A DNA stretch of 64,000 nucleotides from RGIG3159 sp034927685 (lineage in GTDB: Bacteria > Bacillota > Clostridia > Oscillospirales > Oscillospiraceae): positions 1-64,000 of the forward strand of contig JAYFPO010000037.1 in NCBI GenBank assembly GCA_034927685.1, written 5' to 3'. The notes beneath the pieces are model-generated. The model was given only the letters and a program-made list of their open reading frames with translations, was not told where the DNA came from and did no database searches. Shown here in pieces: positions 15,396-23,083 of the stretch (its first letter is position 1; every line of letters starts with the position of its first letter). Both the position numbers and the translations under genes were made by a program.

Positions 15396-16739
15396 TCAGG
15401 ACAAACGGCGCCGGTAAAAATGAATCTGGAAGGGGACGGAGATCAAAAAGGTCAGAAAATCCGATGCGGGCTGGGTCATCTGCACGCCGGTCAGGCCGAG
15501 AAGCCACGGCAGCAGGAAGATCAGCGGCAGGTAGAAAACGCCCTGCCGGCAGCAGGCAAGAAACGTTGCCTGTTTGCTGAAGCCCAGACATTGATAGAGC
15601 TGGTTGACATAAGTTGAATAAGCCATAAAGGGCAGAACGAAGCACGCGAACCGCAGGGCCTTCGCGCCGATTTCCACCACGGCCGGATCGTCCCGGAACC
15701 AGAGCAAGACCGTTTCGGCACCGACCGCCAGCGCGGCGGCCGCGGCAACGCAGACAGCGGTTCCGAGCAGCGTGGCAAATCGGAACGCCTCGCGGACCCG
15801 GCCGCGGTTGCCCGCGCCGTAGTTGTAGCCCGCCACCGGCTGAAAGCCCTGTCCGATGCCGATCACGAGATTTCGCACCAGCAGATATACCTTGTTGGAG
15901 ATGGTAATAGCCGCCAGCGCCGCGTCGCCGTAGGGAGAGGCCTGAATGTTCATCAGGGCAGCGGCCAGGCTGGCCATGCCCTGCCGGCAGATGGTGGGCA
16001 GGCCGATCCGTATAATCCGCAGGTAGTCCCGGATGTCCCGGCTGACCCATTGCGGGCCAAGCCTGACGATGCTCTTTCCCCGCAGGAACGCGCCCAGAAG
16101 GATCAGAAAGCTGACGCATTGGCTGGCTACCGTGGCGACGGCCGCGCCGCCGATGCCCATGCGCAGCCCGAAGATCAGCAGCGGGTCCAGCCCGAGATTG
16201 AGCAGGCCGCCGGTGCAGAGTCCCCACATGGAAAGAACGGCCTCTCCCTCCGCGCGCAGGATGTTGCTGAGAACAAAGGAGGCGCACATGATGGGCGCGC
16301 CCAGCAGAATATAGCGGGCGTAATCCCGGGCATAGGGCAAAACTGTTTCCGTGGAGCCGAGCACGCGCAACAGATTGTCGAGACAGAGCAGACCGCCCGC
16401 CAGCAGCAGAAAACCGAAGAGCAGGGCGGCGCAGAAGGCGCTGTTGCCATATCGGTTGGCGGCCTCGTCGTCCCGGGCGCCAAGCTGCCGGCTGATGAGG
16501 CTGCTGGCGCCCATGCCGAAGCCAAAGCCAAAGGCCTGAATGATCGACATCAGGGAAAAAACCACACCCACCGCGGCTGCGGCGCTGGTTCCGATCTGCG
16601 AGACGAACCAGGTGTCCGCCGTGTTGTAGACCACAGACACCATCTGGCTGGCCACCGTCGGCGCAGCCATGGACAGGACCAGCCTCGGGATCGGCGTCTT
16701 TGTCATCCGCCTGTGCTGGTCTTCACTGTTTGGTATCAT
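15396..16739 (-). CDS. MATE-family efflux transporter
   Basis: A 447-aa membrane protein with about 12 helices in two repeats, beginning with the MATE-type PIPRLVLSMAAPTVASQMVSVVYNTADTWFV and GAS/ISRQLGARD elements. These proteins export cationic drugs or metabolites using Na+ or H+. I chose the ATG at 16739, with GAAGGGAG just upstream. It precedes nrdG with a short gap, so partial co-transcription is possible. Substrate unknown. The 185 bp upstream of it holds no clear promoter. Confidence 0.88.
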   Translation of the reverse strand: MIPNSEDQHRRMTKTPIPRLVLSMAAPTVASQMVSVVYNTADTWFVSQIGTSAAAAVGVVFSLMSIIQAFGFGFGMGASSLISRQLGARDDEAANRYGNSAFCAALLFGFLLLAGGLLCLDNLLRVLGSTETVLPYARDYARYILLGAPIMCASFVLSNILRAEGEAVLSMWGLCTGGLLNLGLDPLLIFGLRMGIGGAAVATVASQCVSFLILLGAFLRGKSIVRLGPQWVSRDIRDYLRIIRIGLPTICRQGMASLAAALMNIQASPYGDAALAAITISNKVYLLVRNLVIGIGQGFQPVAGYNYGAGNRGRVREAFRFATLLGTAVCVAAAAALAVGAETVLLWFRDDPAVVEIGAKALRFACFVLPFMAYSTYVNQLYQCLGFSKQATFLACCRQGVFYLPLIFLLPWLLGLTGVQMTQPASDFLTFLISVPFQIHFYRRRLS

Positions 16740-16924
16740 GGGTTCTCCCTTCTCCGACTGCGGAAAGCCGCTGCAAGCCGCGCGGAAAGCCAAAACATGG
16801 GCAAAGCCGTAGGGCAAGCTGACTTCAGTCCGCGGCTTCTCCCGGCGATGTTCCGAAGATTGCCGCGGCGTTTAGACAAGCCGCCCTACCTTTTTGATCG
16901 CGCCTGTTGCGGCAAGCCCACTGT

Positions 16925-17914
16925 TCAGCGGCTTGCTTCGGCCTTTTGAATGGTTGCAATATTGGAAAGCTCTATGCTGCTGAGGACGGAGAGGCTGAAG
17001 CTTTCCGGAGAGACAGTGCCGCTGTACCAGCTCTTGCTGTCAAAATACTGCTGCAGTGTCTGGCTGTTGAATTTTCTGCCATGGCGGGCGTAGATCTCGT
17101 TCCTCGCCAACGTCAGCTGTTCCGCCGTCAGGCTCTCCAGCTCCGAGGCGGTATACAGCCTTGCGGCGCTCTCCGGCAGAATGTAGTCCGCTGTGGAGAC
17201 CACCTGGGACTCCACCACCGTCACGAGGCAGTCTGCCGTCAGGACCTGCCCGTCCGACAGAGTCACCGTGGCGGTCACCGTGGCTTTGCCGACGGCGACG
17301 CCCCAGGCCTCACCGTCCTCGGCCCGGCAGATGCTCTCATCGTTGGAGCTCCAAACCGTGGATAAAATGGTAATGTCCGCCGGCAGCGTTTCGTTTACGG
17401 ATACGTTGAGCTCCCGGTAGTGGCGCAGGGACGCCGTTACCTCCGTGCGGTTGATCGACAGCGTATAGGTACCCGTTTTCGCAGGCTCTGTCTGCGCCGC
17501 GGGCGTGGTTTCCGTTTCCGGCTGGGTCTCCGCTTCCGTCTGCGCTTCGGGCTCCGTCTGCGTTTCCGTTGCTGCCGCAGTCTCGGCCTGTGTTTCCGCT
17601 GTGGTCGCGGTTTGCGTTTCCGCCGTGGTCTCGGCCAGCGTATCCGCCGTGGTCTCCGTCTGCTCCGGCTGACCGGCGGTCTTTGCCGCTTTTCCGGCGG
17701 AGACGATAATCAGGACGAAAATCAGCACAATAATCAGGAGCACCGCCACAATGGACAGGGTGTTGATCAGCCGCCGCCGCGCGATCCCTTTTTTGGAATA
17801 GCGGCGCGGCTGCCGGCTGCCGGGCTCGCCCTCCTGCGGCGTGCAGCGCGCACCGCAGTATTTGCATACGGTACTGCCATCCGGCAGCTCTTTCCCGCAG
17901 ATTTTACAGATCAT
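16925..17914 (-). CDS. zinc-ribbon membrane protein with Ig-like and YARHG domains
   Basis: A 329-aa single-pass membrane protein. Two CxxC pairs form an N-terminal zinc ribbon (CKICG, CKYCG). A basic stretch and one membrane helix (about 50-72) follow, then a low-complexity Thr/Glu/Gln/Ala linker (75-145), a bacterial Ig-like region (about 148-230) and a C-terminal YARHG domain (NEIYARHGRKF near 280). The ribbon should face the cytoplasm and the rest the exterior. Function unknown; this layout is common in Clostridia. GGAGG precedes the ATG. Confidence 0.75.
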   Translation of the reverse strand: MICKICGKELPDGSTVCKYCGARCTPQEGEPGSRQPRRYSKKGIARRRLINTLSIVAVLLIIVLIFVLIIVSAGKAAKTAGQPEQTETTADTLAETTAETQTATTAETQAETAAATETQTEPEAQTEAETQPETETTPAAQTEPAKTGTYTLSINRTEVTASLRHYRELNVSVNETLPADITILSTVWSSNDESICRAEDGEAWGVAVGKATVTATVTLSDGQVLTADCLVTVVESQVVSTADYILPESAARLYTASELESLTAEQLTLARNEIYARHGRKFNSQTLQQYFDSKSWYSGTVSPESFSLSVLSSIELSNIATIQKAEASR

Positions 17915-17946
17915 TGTCGTTTCCTCCTGTCGTGCGTTACACGCTT

Positions 17947-17975
17947 ATTATACGGAGAAAAGCCGTGCGCGTCAA
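17947..17975 (-). promoter_or_regulatory. promoter for the YARHG gene
   Basis: On the minus strand TTGACG, 17 nt, perfect TATAAT, about 35 bp before the ATG. Confidence 0.75.
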
Positions 17976-18015
17976 TGCGTGATCTGTGCGGTTTTCAAAA
18001 TTCGACGGGAAGCGA

Positions 18016-18044
18016 TTGAGCTTTTCTCGGGTCTGTGTTAAACT
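18016..18044 (+). promoter_or_regulatory. promoter for the DUF1292-like gene
   Basis: TTGAGC, 17 nt, TAAACT, ending about 22 bp before the ATG at 18067. Confidence 0.55.
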
Positions 18045-18066
18045 GACAAAAAAACAGGAGGACCCT

Positions 18067-18381
18067 ATGGAACAGGAAATCACCTTCGAAATGAATCTGG
18101 ACGGCAGGCAGGTCACCTGCACGGTACTCTTCACGTTTTCCTCCGAGGAGACCGGCGCCAACTATATGCTTTACACGCCGGATCCGCCGGACGGCAAGGA
18201 GACGCGCCTGATGGCCGCCCGCTTTGATCCCAGCAATCTCGCCTCGCTCTATCCGCTGCAGGGCGACGCAGACCGGGCCGTTGTGCAGAGCTTTATCGAC
18301 TACGTTTCCGCGCAGACCGCGGACGGCCTGCCTGGGGAGACGGGCGGCGACGTACCCTCTGAGGAAAAGCCCTGCTCCTGA
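18067..18381 (+). CDS. small acidic protein, DUF1292-like
   Basis: A 104-aa acidic soluble protein beginning EITFEMNLDGRQVTCTVLF, followed by a tyrosine-rich strand (NYMLYTPDPP) and an acidic tail. The beta-rich pattern fits DUF1292, a family of unknown function common in Firmicutes, though my match is by eye. AGGAGG lies 6 nt before the ATG. It forms a single-gene unit with its own promoter and terminator. Confidence 0.65.
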   Translation: MEQEITFEMNLDGRQVTCTVLFTFSSEETGANYMLYTPDPPDGKETRLMAARFDPSNLASLYPLQGDADRAVVQSFIDYVSAQTADGLPGETGGDVPSEEKPCS

Positions 18382-18431
18382 CAGCATGGCCGGAAGGGAA
18401 TCCCTTCTGAATCTATGGGTTTTGCTTGATT

Positions 18432-18456
18432 AATTCCGCTTTTTTGCGGAATTTTT
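18432..18456 (+). terminator. rho-independent terminator after the DUF1292-like gene
   Basis: 8-bp stem AATTCCGC/GCGGAATT with a loop of six T and a short T run after it, about 50 bp past the stop. Confidence 0.7.
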
Positions 18457-18470
18457 GTATCCTTTTTCTC

Positions 18471-18499
18471 TTGTTCTTCCGGTTCCGTCCGCTTATAAT
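18471..18499 (+). promoter_or_regulatory. promoter for MATE-mscS
   Basis: TTGTTC, 17 nt, perfect TATAAT, 64 bp upstream of the chosen MATE start. Confidence 0.65.
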
Positions 18500-18562
18500 A
18501 CGCACGGGAATAGCTCGCCGGAAAAAGTGACGCTCCGGCACTGGAAAGAAGACTGTGTTTTT

Positions 18563-19960
18563 ATGAATAGGACCAACGAGATCGACATGTGCAGCGGTCC
18601 CGTGACCGGAAAAATTGTTCGTTTCGCGATCCCCCTGATGCTCTCCGGCATGCTGCAGCTACTGTTCAATGCAGCGGATGTTATTGTTGTGGGGCGGTAT
18701 TGCGGCAGCGTCGCGCTTGCCGCAGTCGGCTCTAACGGCGCGGTCATCAACCTGACCGTCAACCTTTTTGTTGGCATCTCTGTCGGCACCAACGTGTTGG
18801 TGGCCAGGAGCAGCGGCCGACAGCACGCGGACAGCGTGTTCCGCGCCGTCCACTCCGCGATCCTTTTGTCGTTTCTTCTCGGTATTTTTACAGGTGTGTT
18901 CGGAGCCGTCTATGCGCCGCAGGTGCTGCGCCTGCTCAGCGTGCCGGACGACATTTTGATACTGGCCACGCTGTATCTGCGCATCTACTTCATCGGCATC
19001 CCCGCCACGGTGGTTTACAACTTCGGCGCGGCGATTTTGCGCGCTGTCGGCGACACAAAAAATCCTCTCTATTTCCTGACCGCAGCCGGGATTCTGAACG
19101 TGATCTGCAATCTGCTGCTGGTTCTGGTGTTCCATCTGGACGTGGCGGGCGTGGCCATCGCCTCGGCGCTCTCCCAGTATCTGGCGGCCGCGCTGGTACT
19201 GCGCTGTCTGATGCGGAAGGAGTCAAGCTGCCGGCTGAGCCTCCGAATGCTGCGGCTTTATAAGCGGGAGACGCTGGAGATGGTCCGTATTGGCATTCCT
19301 GCCGGCCTGCAGAGCACAATTTTCTCCATCTCCAATGTATTAATTCAGTCCGCCATCAACGTTTTCGGCGCCGCCGTGATCGCGGGCAACGCCGCCGGAG
19401 CCAATTTGGATCAGCTGGTCTACATCGCCATGAATGCGTTTCACCACGCGGCGGTATCCTTTATCAGCCAGAACACCGGCGCGGGAAAGACGGAACGGAT
19501 CTCCAAAATCGCCGTCAGCTGCTGCCTGCTTGTCTGCGGCGTCGGCATTGTGCTCGGCGGCCTCTTCTATCTCTTAGGCAACCAGCTGCTTTCCATCTAT
19601 ACAAAGGATGCGGACATCATCGCCGCCGGGATGATCCGGCTGCGTTGGGTCTGTTTGCCTTATTTCCTCTGCGGACTCATGGACGTCGGCTGCGGCATTG
19701 TCCGCGGGCTGGGACACGCCTGGCTGCCGATGATCGTCAGTACGCTGGGCGCATGCGTTCTCCGAATCATCTGGATCTACACGATTTTTGCCTGGAATCC
19801 CCGGCTGGATATCCTGTACAGCTCCTATCCGATCTCCTGGCTGCTGACCGCCGCCGTACATCTGATCTGTGCAGCGGTACTGCTCCGCTACCTGAAGCTT
19901 CGCCACCAGCCGGCCTTTCAGGGTATGTCCGATTTTTCCACCGCGCATCAGCTCGGCTGA
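18563..19960 (+). CDS. MATE-family efflux transporter (second copy)
   Basis: A 465-aa, 12-helix MATE protein (IVRFAIPLMLSGMLQLLFNAAD near residue 20, then VGRYCGSVALAAVG). It differs clearly from the MATE protein at 15396 and resembles the DinF/NorM-like group common in Clostridia. The start at 18563 lacks a strong ribosome site; MCSGP at 18587 is an alternative. The downstream mscS gene follows after 45 bp. Substrate unknown. Confidence 0.87.
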   Translation: MNRTNEIDMCSGPVTGKIVRFAIPLMLSGMLQLLFNAADVIVVGRYCGSVALAAVGSNGAVINLTVNLFVGISVGTNVLVARSSGRQHADSVFRAVHSAILLSFLLGIFTGVFGAVYAPQVLRLLSVPDDILILATLYLRIYFIGIPATVVYNFGAAILRAVGDTKNPLYFLTAAGILNVICNLLLVLVFHLDVAGVAIASALSQYLAAALVLRCLMRKESSCRLSLRMLRLYKRETLEMVRIGIPAGLQSTIFSISNVLIQSAINVFGAAVIAGNAAGANLDQLVYIAMNAFHHAAVSFISQNTGAGKTERISKIAVSCCLLVCGVGIVLGGLFYLLGNQLLSIYTKDADIIAAGMIRLRWVCLPYFLCGLMDVGCGIVRGLGHAWLPMIVSTLGACVLRIIWIYTIFAWNPRLDILYSSYPISWLLTAAVHLICAAVLLRYLKLRHQPAFQGMSDFSTAHQLG

Positions 19961-20005
19961 TGCACCCGCCCCCATCGCCCGGCAATTTTGGAAAGGAGAT
20001 GCACC

Positions 20006-20836
20006 ATGGAGCTTATGCTCACCGCCGTCACAGATGAGGAAATCAGCAGCTTTTCCAAATTTTTGCACAGCATGACCTGGGACAAGGTGGTTCCGGTCGT
20101 CATCATTCTGGCAGTGTCGCTGGTTCTCATTAAGCTTTTCACCATGGCGTTTAACAAGGCGATTGCGCACTCCAAGCTGGATGAAACCCTGCGGCCGCTT
20201 TGCCGCACTGCGTTCAAGACGCTGCTGATCTCGATTGCCATATTGATTTCCGCCGGTACGCTCGGTCTCGACGTCTCCGCTTTGGTGGCCATCCTCAGCG
20301 TGGCTTCTCTGGCGATTTCCCTGGCCTTGCAGGACTTCCTGGCCAACATGGTCGGCGGGCTGGTGATCCTAACCGCCCACCCCTTTCGCATCGGCGATTA
20401 TGTGGACATCTCCGGCACCGCCGGCACAGTCCGGCGGATTGGTCTGACCTATACGGATTTGCGGACGCCCGGTAACCAGGACGTCCATGTCCCCAACCGG
20501 CAGGTTTCCGATTCCACAGTCATCAACTTTACCGCCGCAGGGACCCGGCGGTTTGAAATTACCGTCTCCGTCTCCTATGACGCGGAGACGGAGGCTGTCA
20601 AGGCCGCCCTGCTGCGGACCTGCGAACGGGAGGGCATTCTGGCGGATCCGGCTCCGGAGGCGCACCTCTCCGGCTACGGCGACAGCGCCGTCCAGTATGT
20701 GCTGCGCGGCTGGACCACGGCGGAACGGTATTGGGAGGTCTACTATGCCGTTCTGGAGAGCATCAAGCCGACGCTCAGAGAGGCGGGCATGTCCATGACC
20801 TATCCGCAGCTCAACGTCCATCTGCTGGATTCGTAA
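20006..20836 (+). CDS. mscS: small-conductance mechanosensitive channel
   Basis: A 276-aa MscS-family channel for release of solutes on osmotic downshock. Three N-terminal membrane helices are followed by the pore helix and its typical SLAISLALQDFLANMVGGLVIL region, then the beta domain (PFRIGDYVDISGTAGTV) and VPNRQVSDSTVINF. AAGGAG lies 7 nt before the ATG at 20006. Length is standard. Confidence 0.92.
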   Translation: MELMLTAVTDEEISSFSKFLHSMTWDKVVPVVIILAVSLVLIKLFTMAFNKAIAHSKLDETLRPLCRTAFKTLLISIAILISAGTLGLDVSALVAILSVASLAISLALQDFLANMVGGLVILTAHPFRIGDYVDISGTAGTVRRIGLTYTDLRTPGNQDVHVPNRQVSDSTVINFTAAGTRRFEITVSVSYDAETEAVKAALLRTCEREGILADPAPEAHLSGYGDSAVQYVLRGWTTAERYWEVYYAVLESIKPTLREAGMSMTYPQLNVHLLDS

Positions 20837-20892
20837 AAACCTGCGGTAATCTCATGGGCGTGTACAAATCGGCGAAAGCGGAAGAAAAACTC

Positions 20893-20921
20893 TTGACAAG
20901 CCGAAGGAAAACCGGTATAAT
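20893..20921 (+). promoter_or_regulatory. promoter for tRNA-Thr and tRNA-Tyr
   Basis: Perfect TTGACA, 17 nt, perfect TATAAT, ending 20 bp before the tRNA-Thr gene. Confidence 0.9.
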
Positions 20922-20940
20922 GCTCATGCTTGCCTGAGAT

Positions 20941-21016
20941 GCCGGTATAGCTCAGTTGGTAGAGCAGCTGATTTGTAATCAGCAGGTCGGGGGTTCGAGT
21001 CCGTCTACCGGCTCCA
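20941..21016 (+). tRNA. tRNA-Thr (anticodon UGU)
   Basis: Acceptor GCCGGTA pairs with TACCGGC, D arm GCTCAGTTGGTAGAGC, anticodon stem CTGAT/ATCAG around loop with TGT, T arm with GGTTCGAGTCC, encoded CCA at 21014-21016. Confidence 0.96.
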
Positions 21017-21041
21017 CCAGCCAATCAGCATAAGTGCATAG

Positions 21042-21126
21042 GGGGGAATTCCCGAGTGGCCAAAGGGGACAGACTGTAAATCTGCTGTCAATGACTTCGG
21101 TGGTTCGAATCCACCTTCCCCCACCA
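21042..21126 (+). tRNA. tRNA-Tyr (anticodon GUA)
   Basis: Class II tRNA. Acceptor GGGGGAA pairs with TTCCCCC, the D arm contains CCCGAGTGGCCAAAGGG, the anticodon arm CAGACTGTAAATCTG gives GTA, then a long variable arm, T arm GGTGGTTCGAATCCACC and encoded CCA. Confidence 0.96.
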
Positions 21127-21133
21127 TAAAAGA

Positions 21134-21171
21134 CACTCAGTGGATTTGTATGATCCCTGAGTGCCTTTTTT
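21134..21171 (+). terminator. terminator after tRNA-Tyr
   Basis: Stem CACTCAG/CTGAGTG with extra GGA/TCC pairs inside, followed by six T, eight bases after the tRNA. Confidence 0.75.
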
Positions 21172-21203
21172 GTCTTGTCTATTTAAAAGCCCATAATACA
21201 AGG

Positions 21204-21252
21204 AAAAAGCGAGACAAGGTGTTGAAAACACGCGTCCTGTCGCGCTTTTTTT
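21204..21252 (+). terminator. second hairpin terminator
   Basis: Arms starting AAAAAGCG and ending CGCTTTTTTT pair with few interruptions, and an inner GTGTT/AACAC stem caps the loop. A tract and T tract on opposite sides would let it work in both directions. From 21253 to 21549 I see no gene or RNA. Confidence 0.6.
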
Positions 21253-21549
21253 CGTGCCGGGGTTTTGCTGCTCTCCGTGAAACGCCTGCGAGCAAGTATC
21301 GGGATGCTCCATACTGCTTTTCAGAACAGGCTACCGCGATTCATGGCACGGAGCATCTCAGCGAAAGAGGCGGCCTACACAGCACTCCATGCTGTGCGGA
21401 ATACACTGACTGGCGCTTTCCGCATATTGCATCTGGGAAAGCCCCAAAAACGAACACGAGAATGAAGTTACGCACAGAAGCAGAATCATCAATCATTTTG
21501 GTTCATTACAACAAATCACACCCGACATGATTGCAAATTAAAATGACTA

Positions 21550-21578
21550 TTTACAAAAAAATGAATTGCTTTTATAAT
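21550..21578 (+). promoter_or_regulatory. promoter for the M20/C-S lyase cassette
   Basis: TTTACA (21550-21555), 17 nt, perfect TATAAT (21573-21578), in AT-rich DNA 63 bp before the first gene. Confidence 0.8.
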
Positions 21579-21588
21579 ATATACAACT

Positions 21589-21605
21589 ACTCATCAGTGA
21601 TGAGT
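21589..21605. promoter_or_regulatory. palindromic operator at the cassette promoter
   Basis: ACTCATCA g TGATGAGT is a perfect 8+8 palindrome around one base, 10 bp past the -10, so it lies at or just after the transcription start. The likely reader is the FCD-domain regulator at 27734. Confidence 0.65.
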
Positions 21606-21641
21606 TAAGAGAAATGAAGGAAAAAGAAGGGAGTATTTAAA

Positions 21642-22349
21642 ATGCAAGATTATCTACAAATTGCGAACAGTGGCTGGATGTGGTTTGCTGCAATCGTACC
21701 CATGGGCGTATTAGCCTGGCAGGTAATTCTGTTGCTCAAAAAGTCGCTGAAAGAAGGAAAGCAACTCGGTGTTACGCACGGACAAATCAAAAGCGCTGTC
21801 ATTGGCAGTGCAACTGCCTCTTTGGGGCCGTCCATGTCTATTTTAGCCGGGTTGCTGACACTGATGGTCATGATGGGCGGACCGATCGCTTGGATGCGGC
21901 TTTCCTACATTGGTGCAGTCATGTTTGAAATGACATCTGCCGATGTTGGCGCACAGGCTGTTGGCGTTGCCTTTACCAAGGAAACCATGACGGCGCAAGC
22001 ATTTGCAAACGGCGTCTGGGCCATGGTTCTCGGTTCCATTGGTTGGATTATTGTCTCGGGTCTTTTCACAGATAAAATTGATAAACTCCGTACTGTAGTA
22101 TCCAGAGGAAATGACAAAATGCTTCCTATTATTACTGCAGGTGCCACACTCGGCTGCTATTGTTATCTGACATTCGCAAAAATGTATCCTGTAGCCATAT
22201 CCAACAAGTCTCTCTTTGCGGTGATCGGCGGTGCGTTATCCATGTTCCTCCTTTCTCTGATCAAGAAAAAGTACCATGTAAACTGGATTTCTTCATGGGG
22301 CGCCACGATTTCAATGGTTGTTGGATTAGCCTTTGCGGCAGTTGTATAA
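21642..22349 (+). CDS. DUF5058-family membrane protein
   Basis: A 235-aa integral membrane protein with about six helices; it resembles DUF5058 proteins (begins QDYLQIANSGWMW, with a SATASLGPSMSILAGL segment near 60). The family has no proven function. Together with the next gene, also a small membrane protein, it probably forms a two-subunit transporter for the substrate of the M20 enzyme downstream. GAAGGGAG lies just before the ATG. Confidence 0.75.
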   Translation: MQDYLQIANSGWMWFAAIVPMGVLAWQVILLLKKSLKEGKQLGVTHGQIKSAVIGSATASLGPSMSILAGLLTLMVMMGGPIAWMRLSYIGAVMFEMTSADVGAQAVGVAFTKETMTAQAFANGVWAMVLGSIGWIIVSGLFTDKIDKLRTVVSRGNDKMLPIITAGATLGCYCYLTFAKMYPVAISNKSLFAVIGGALSMFLLSLIKKKYHVNWISSWGATISMVVGLAFAAVV

Positions 22350-22368
22350 TTTACAGGGAGGGATTAAA

Positions 22369-23082
22369 ATGAACGAAAAGAGTGTACAGGCAACTTCCGT
22401 CAGCAGCTTTAAGAATGACTACATCCCCTATTGCGTAAAATGGGGCCGCTTAACAAGTCTATTCGGCGTTGCGGCAAGCTTCCTCCCGGTCATCATTCTT
22501 GCTGTGATCTTTAGAGTCATGCCGACATGGGAAGCGATTGCGGCGGCAGCTACAATTCGTGTCAGCGCGTGTCTTGTTTATTACTTTATCGAACCGATTT
22601 CGTATCAGCCCGTTTTAGGCATCCCCGGCACATACATGGCATTCCTTTCAGGCAATATCTCCAACCTGCGCGTTCCCTGCTCATCGGTTGCGCAGAAAGC
22701 TGCAGGCGTTCAGGAAGGCACACCGGAAGGAACGGTATTTTCCACCATCGGCGTTGCAGTATCCATCGTAGTGAACCTCTTGATTCTCACAGCAGGCGTC
22801 CTGCTTGGATCTCAGATTCTCAGCATGATTCCCTCTTCGTTCCTGAGCCTGCTTACGTATATGGTCCCCGCTCTTTATGGCGCAATGCTGATGCAGATGA
22901 TCATGTATGCTCCGAAGATGGCAGCGATTTCCGTTCCGCTTGCAATTGTTACCATGGTCCTCAGCAATCATGGCGTGATTCCTTCTTCAATTGCAATTCT
23001 CATTAACGTATTTGGATCTGTTCTGCTTGGGATCCTGTTCCAGAGAAAGGATTGGGCAAAGCAGGAAGGAAGTCAGGAATAA
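22369..23082 (+). CDS. membrane protein, partner of the DUF5058 protein
   Basis: A 237-aa protein with about six or seven membrane helices, lacking any ATPase or soluble domain. It starts 19 bp after the DUF5058 gene with GGGAGG upstream and ends one base before the M20 ATG. The conserved-looking loop PVLGIPGTYMAFLSGNISNLRVPCSS near residue 80-105 may line a substrate path. Family not recognised with certainty; a role as the second transporter subunit rests on gene order. Confidence 0.65.
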   Translation: MNEKSVQATSVSSFKNDYIPYCVKWGRLTSLFGVAASFLPVIILAVIFRVMPTWEAIAAAATIRVSACLVYYFIEPISYQPVLGIPGTYMAFLSGNISNLRVPCSSVAQKAAGVQEGTPEGTVFSTIGVAVSIVVNLLILTAGVLLGSQILSMIPSSFLSLLTYMVPALYGAMLMQMIMYAPKMAAISVPLAIVTMVLSNHGVIPSSIAILINVFGSVLLGILFQRKDWAKQEGSQE

Positions 23083-23083
23083 A

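Noticed and set aside
21150..21530. Possible 126-codon gene after tRNA-Tyr
   Set aside because: It begins inside a terminator and reads through a second one, with no recognisable protein pattern.
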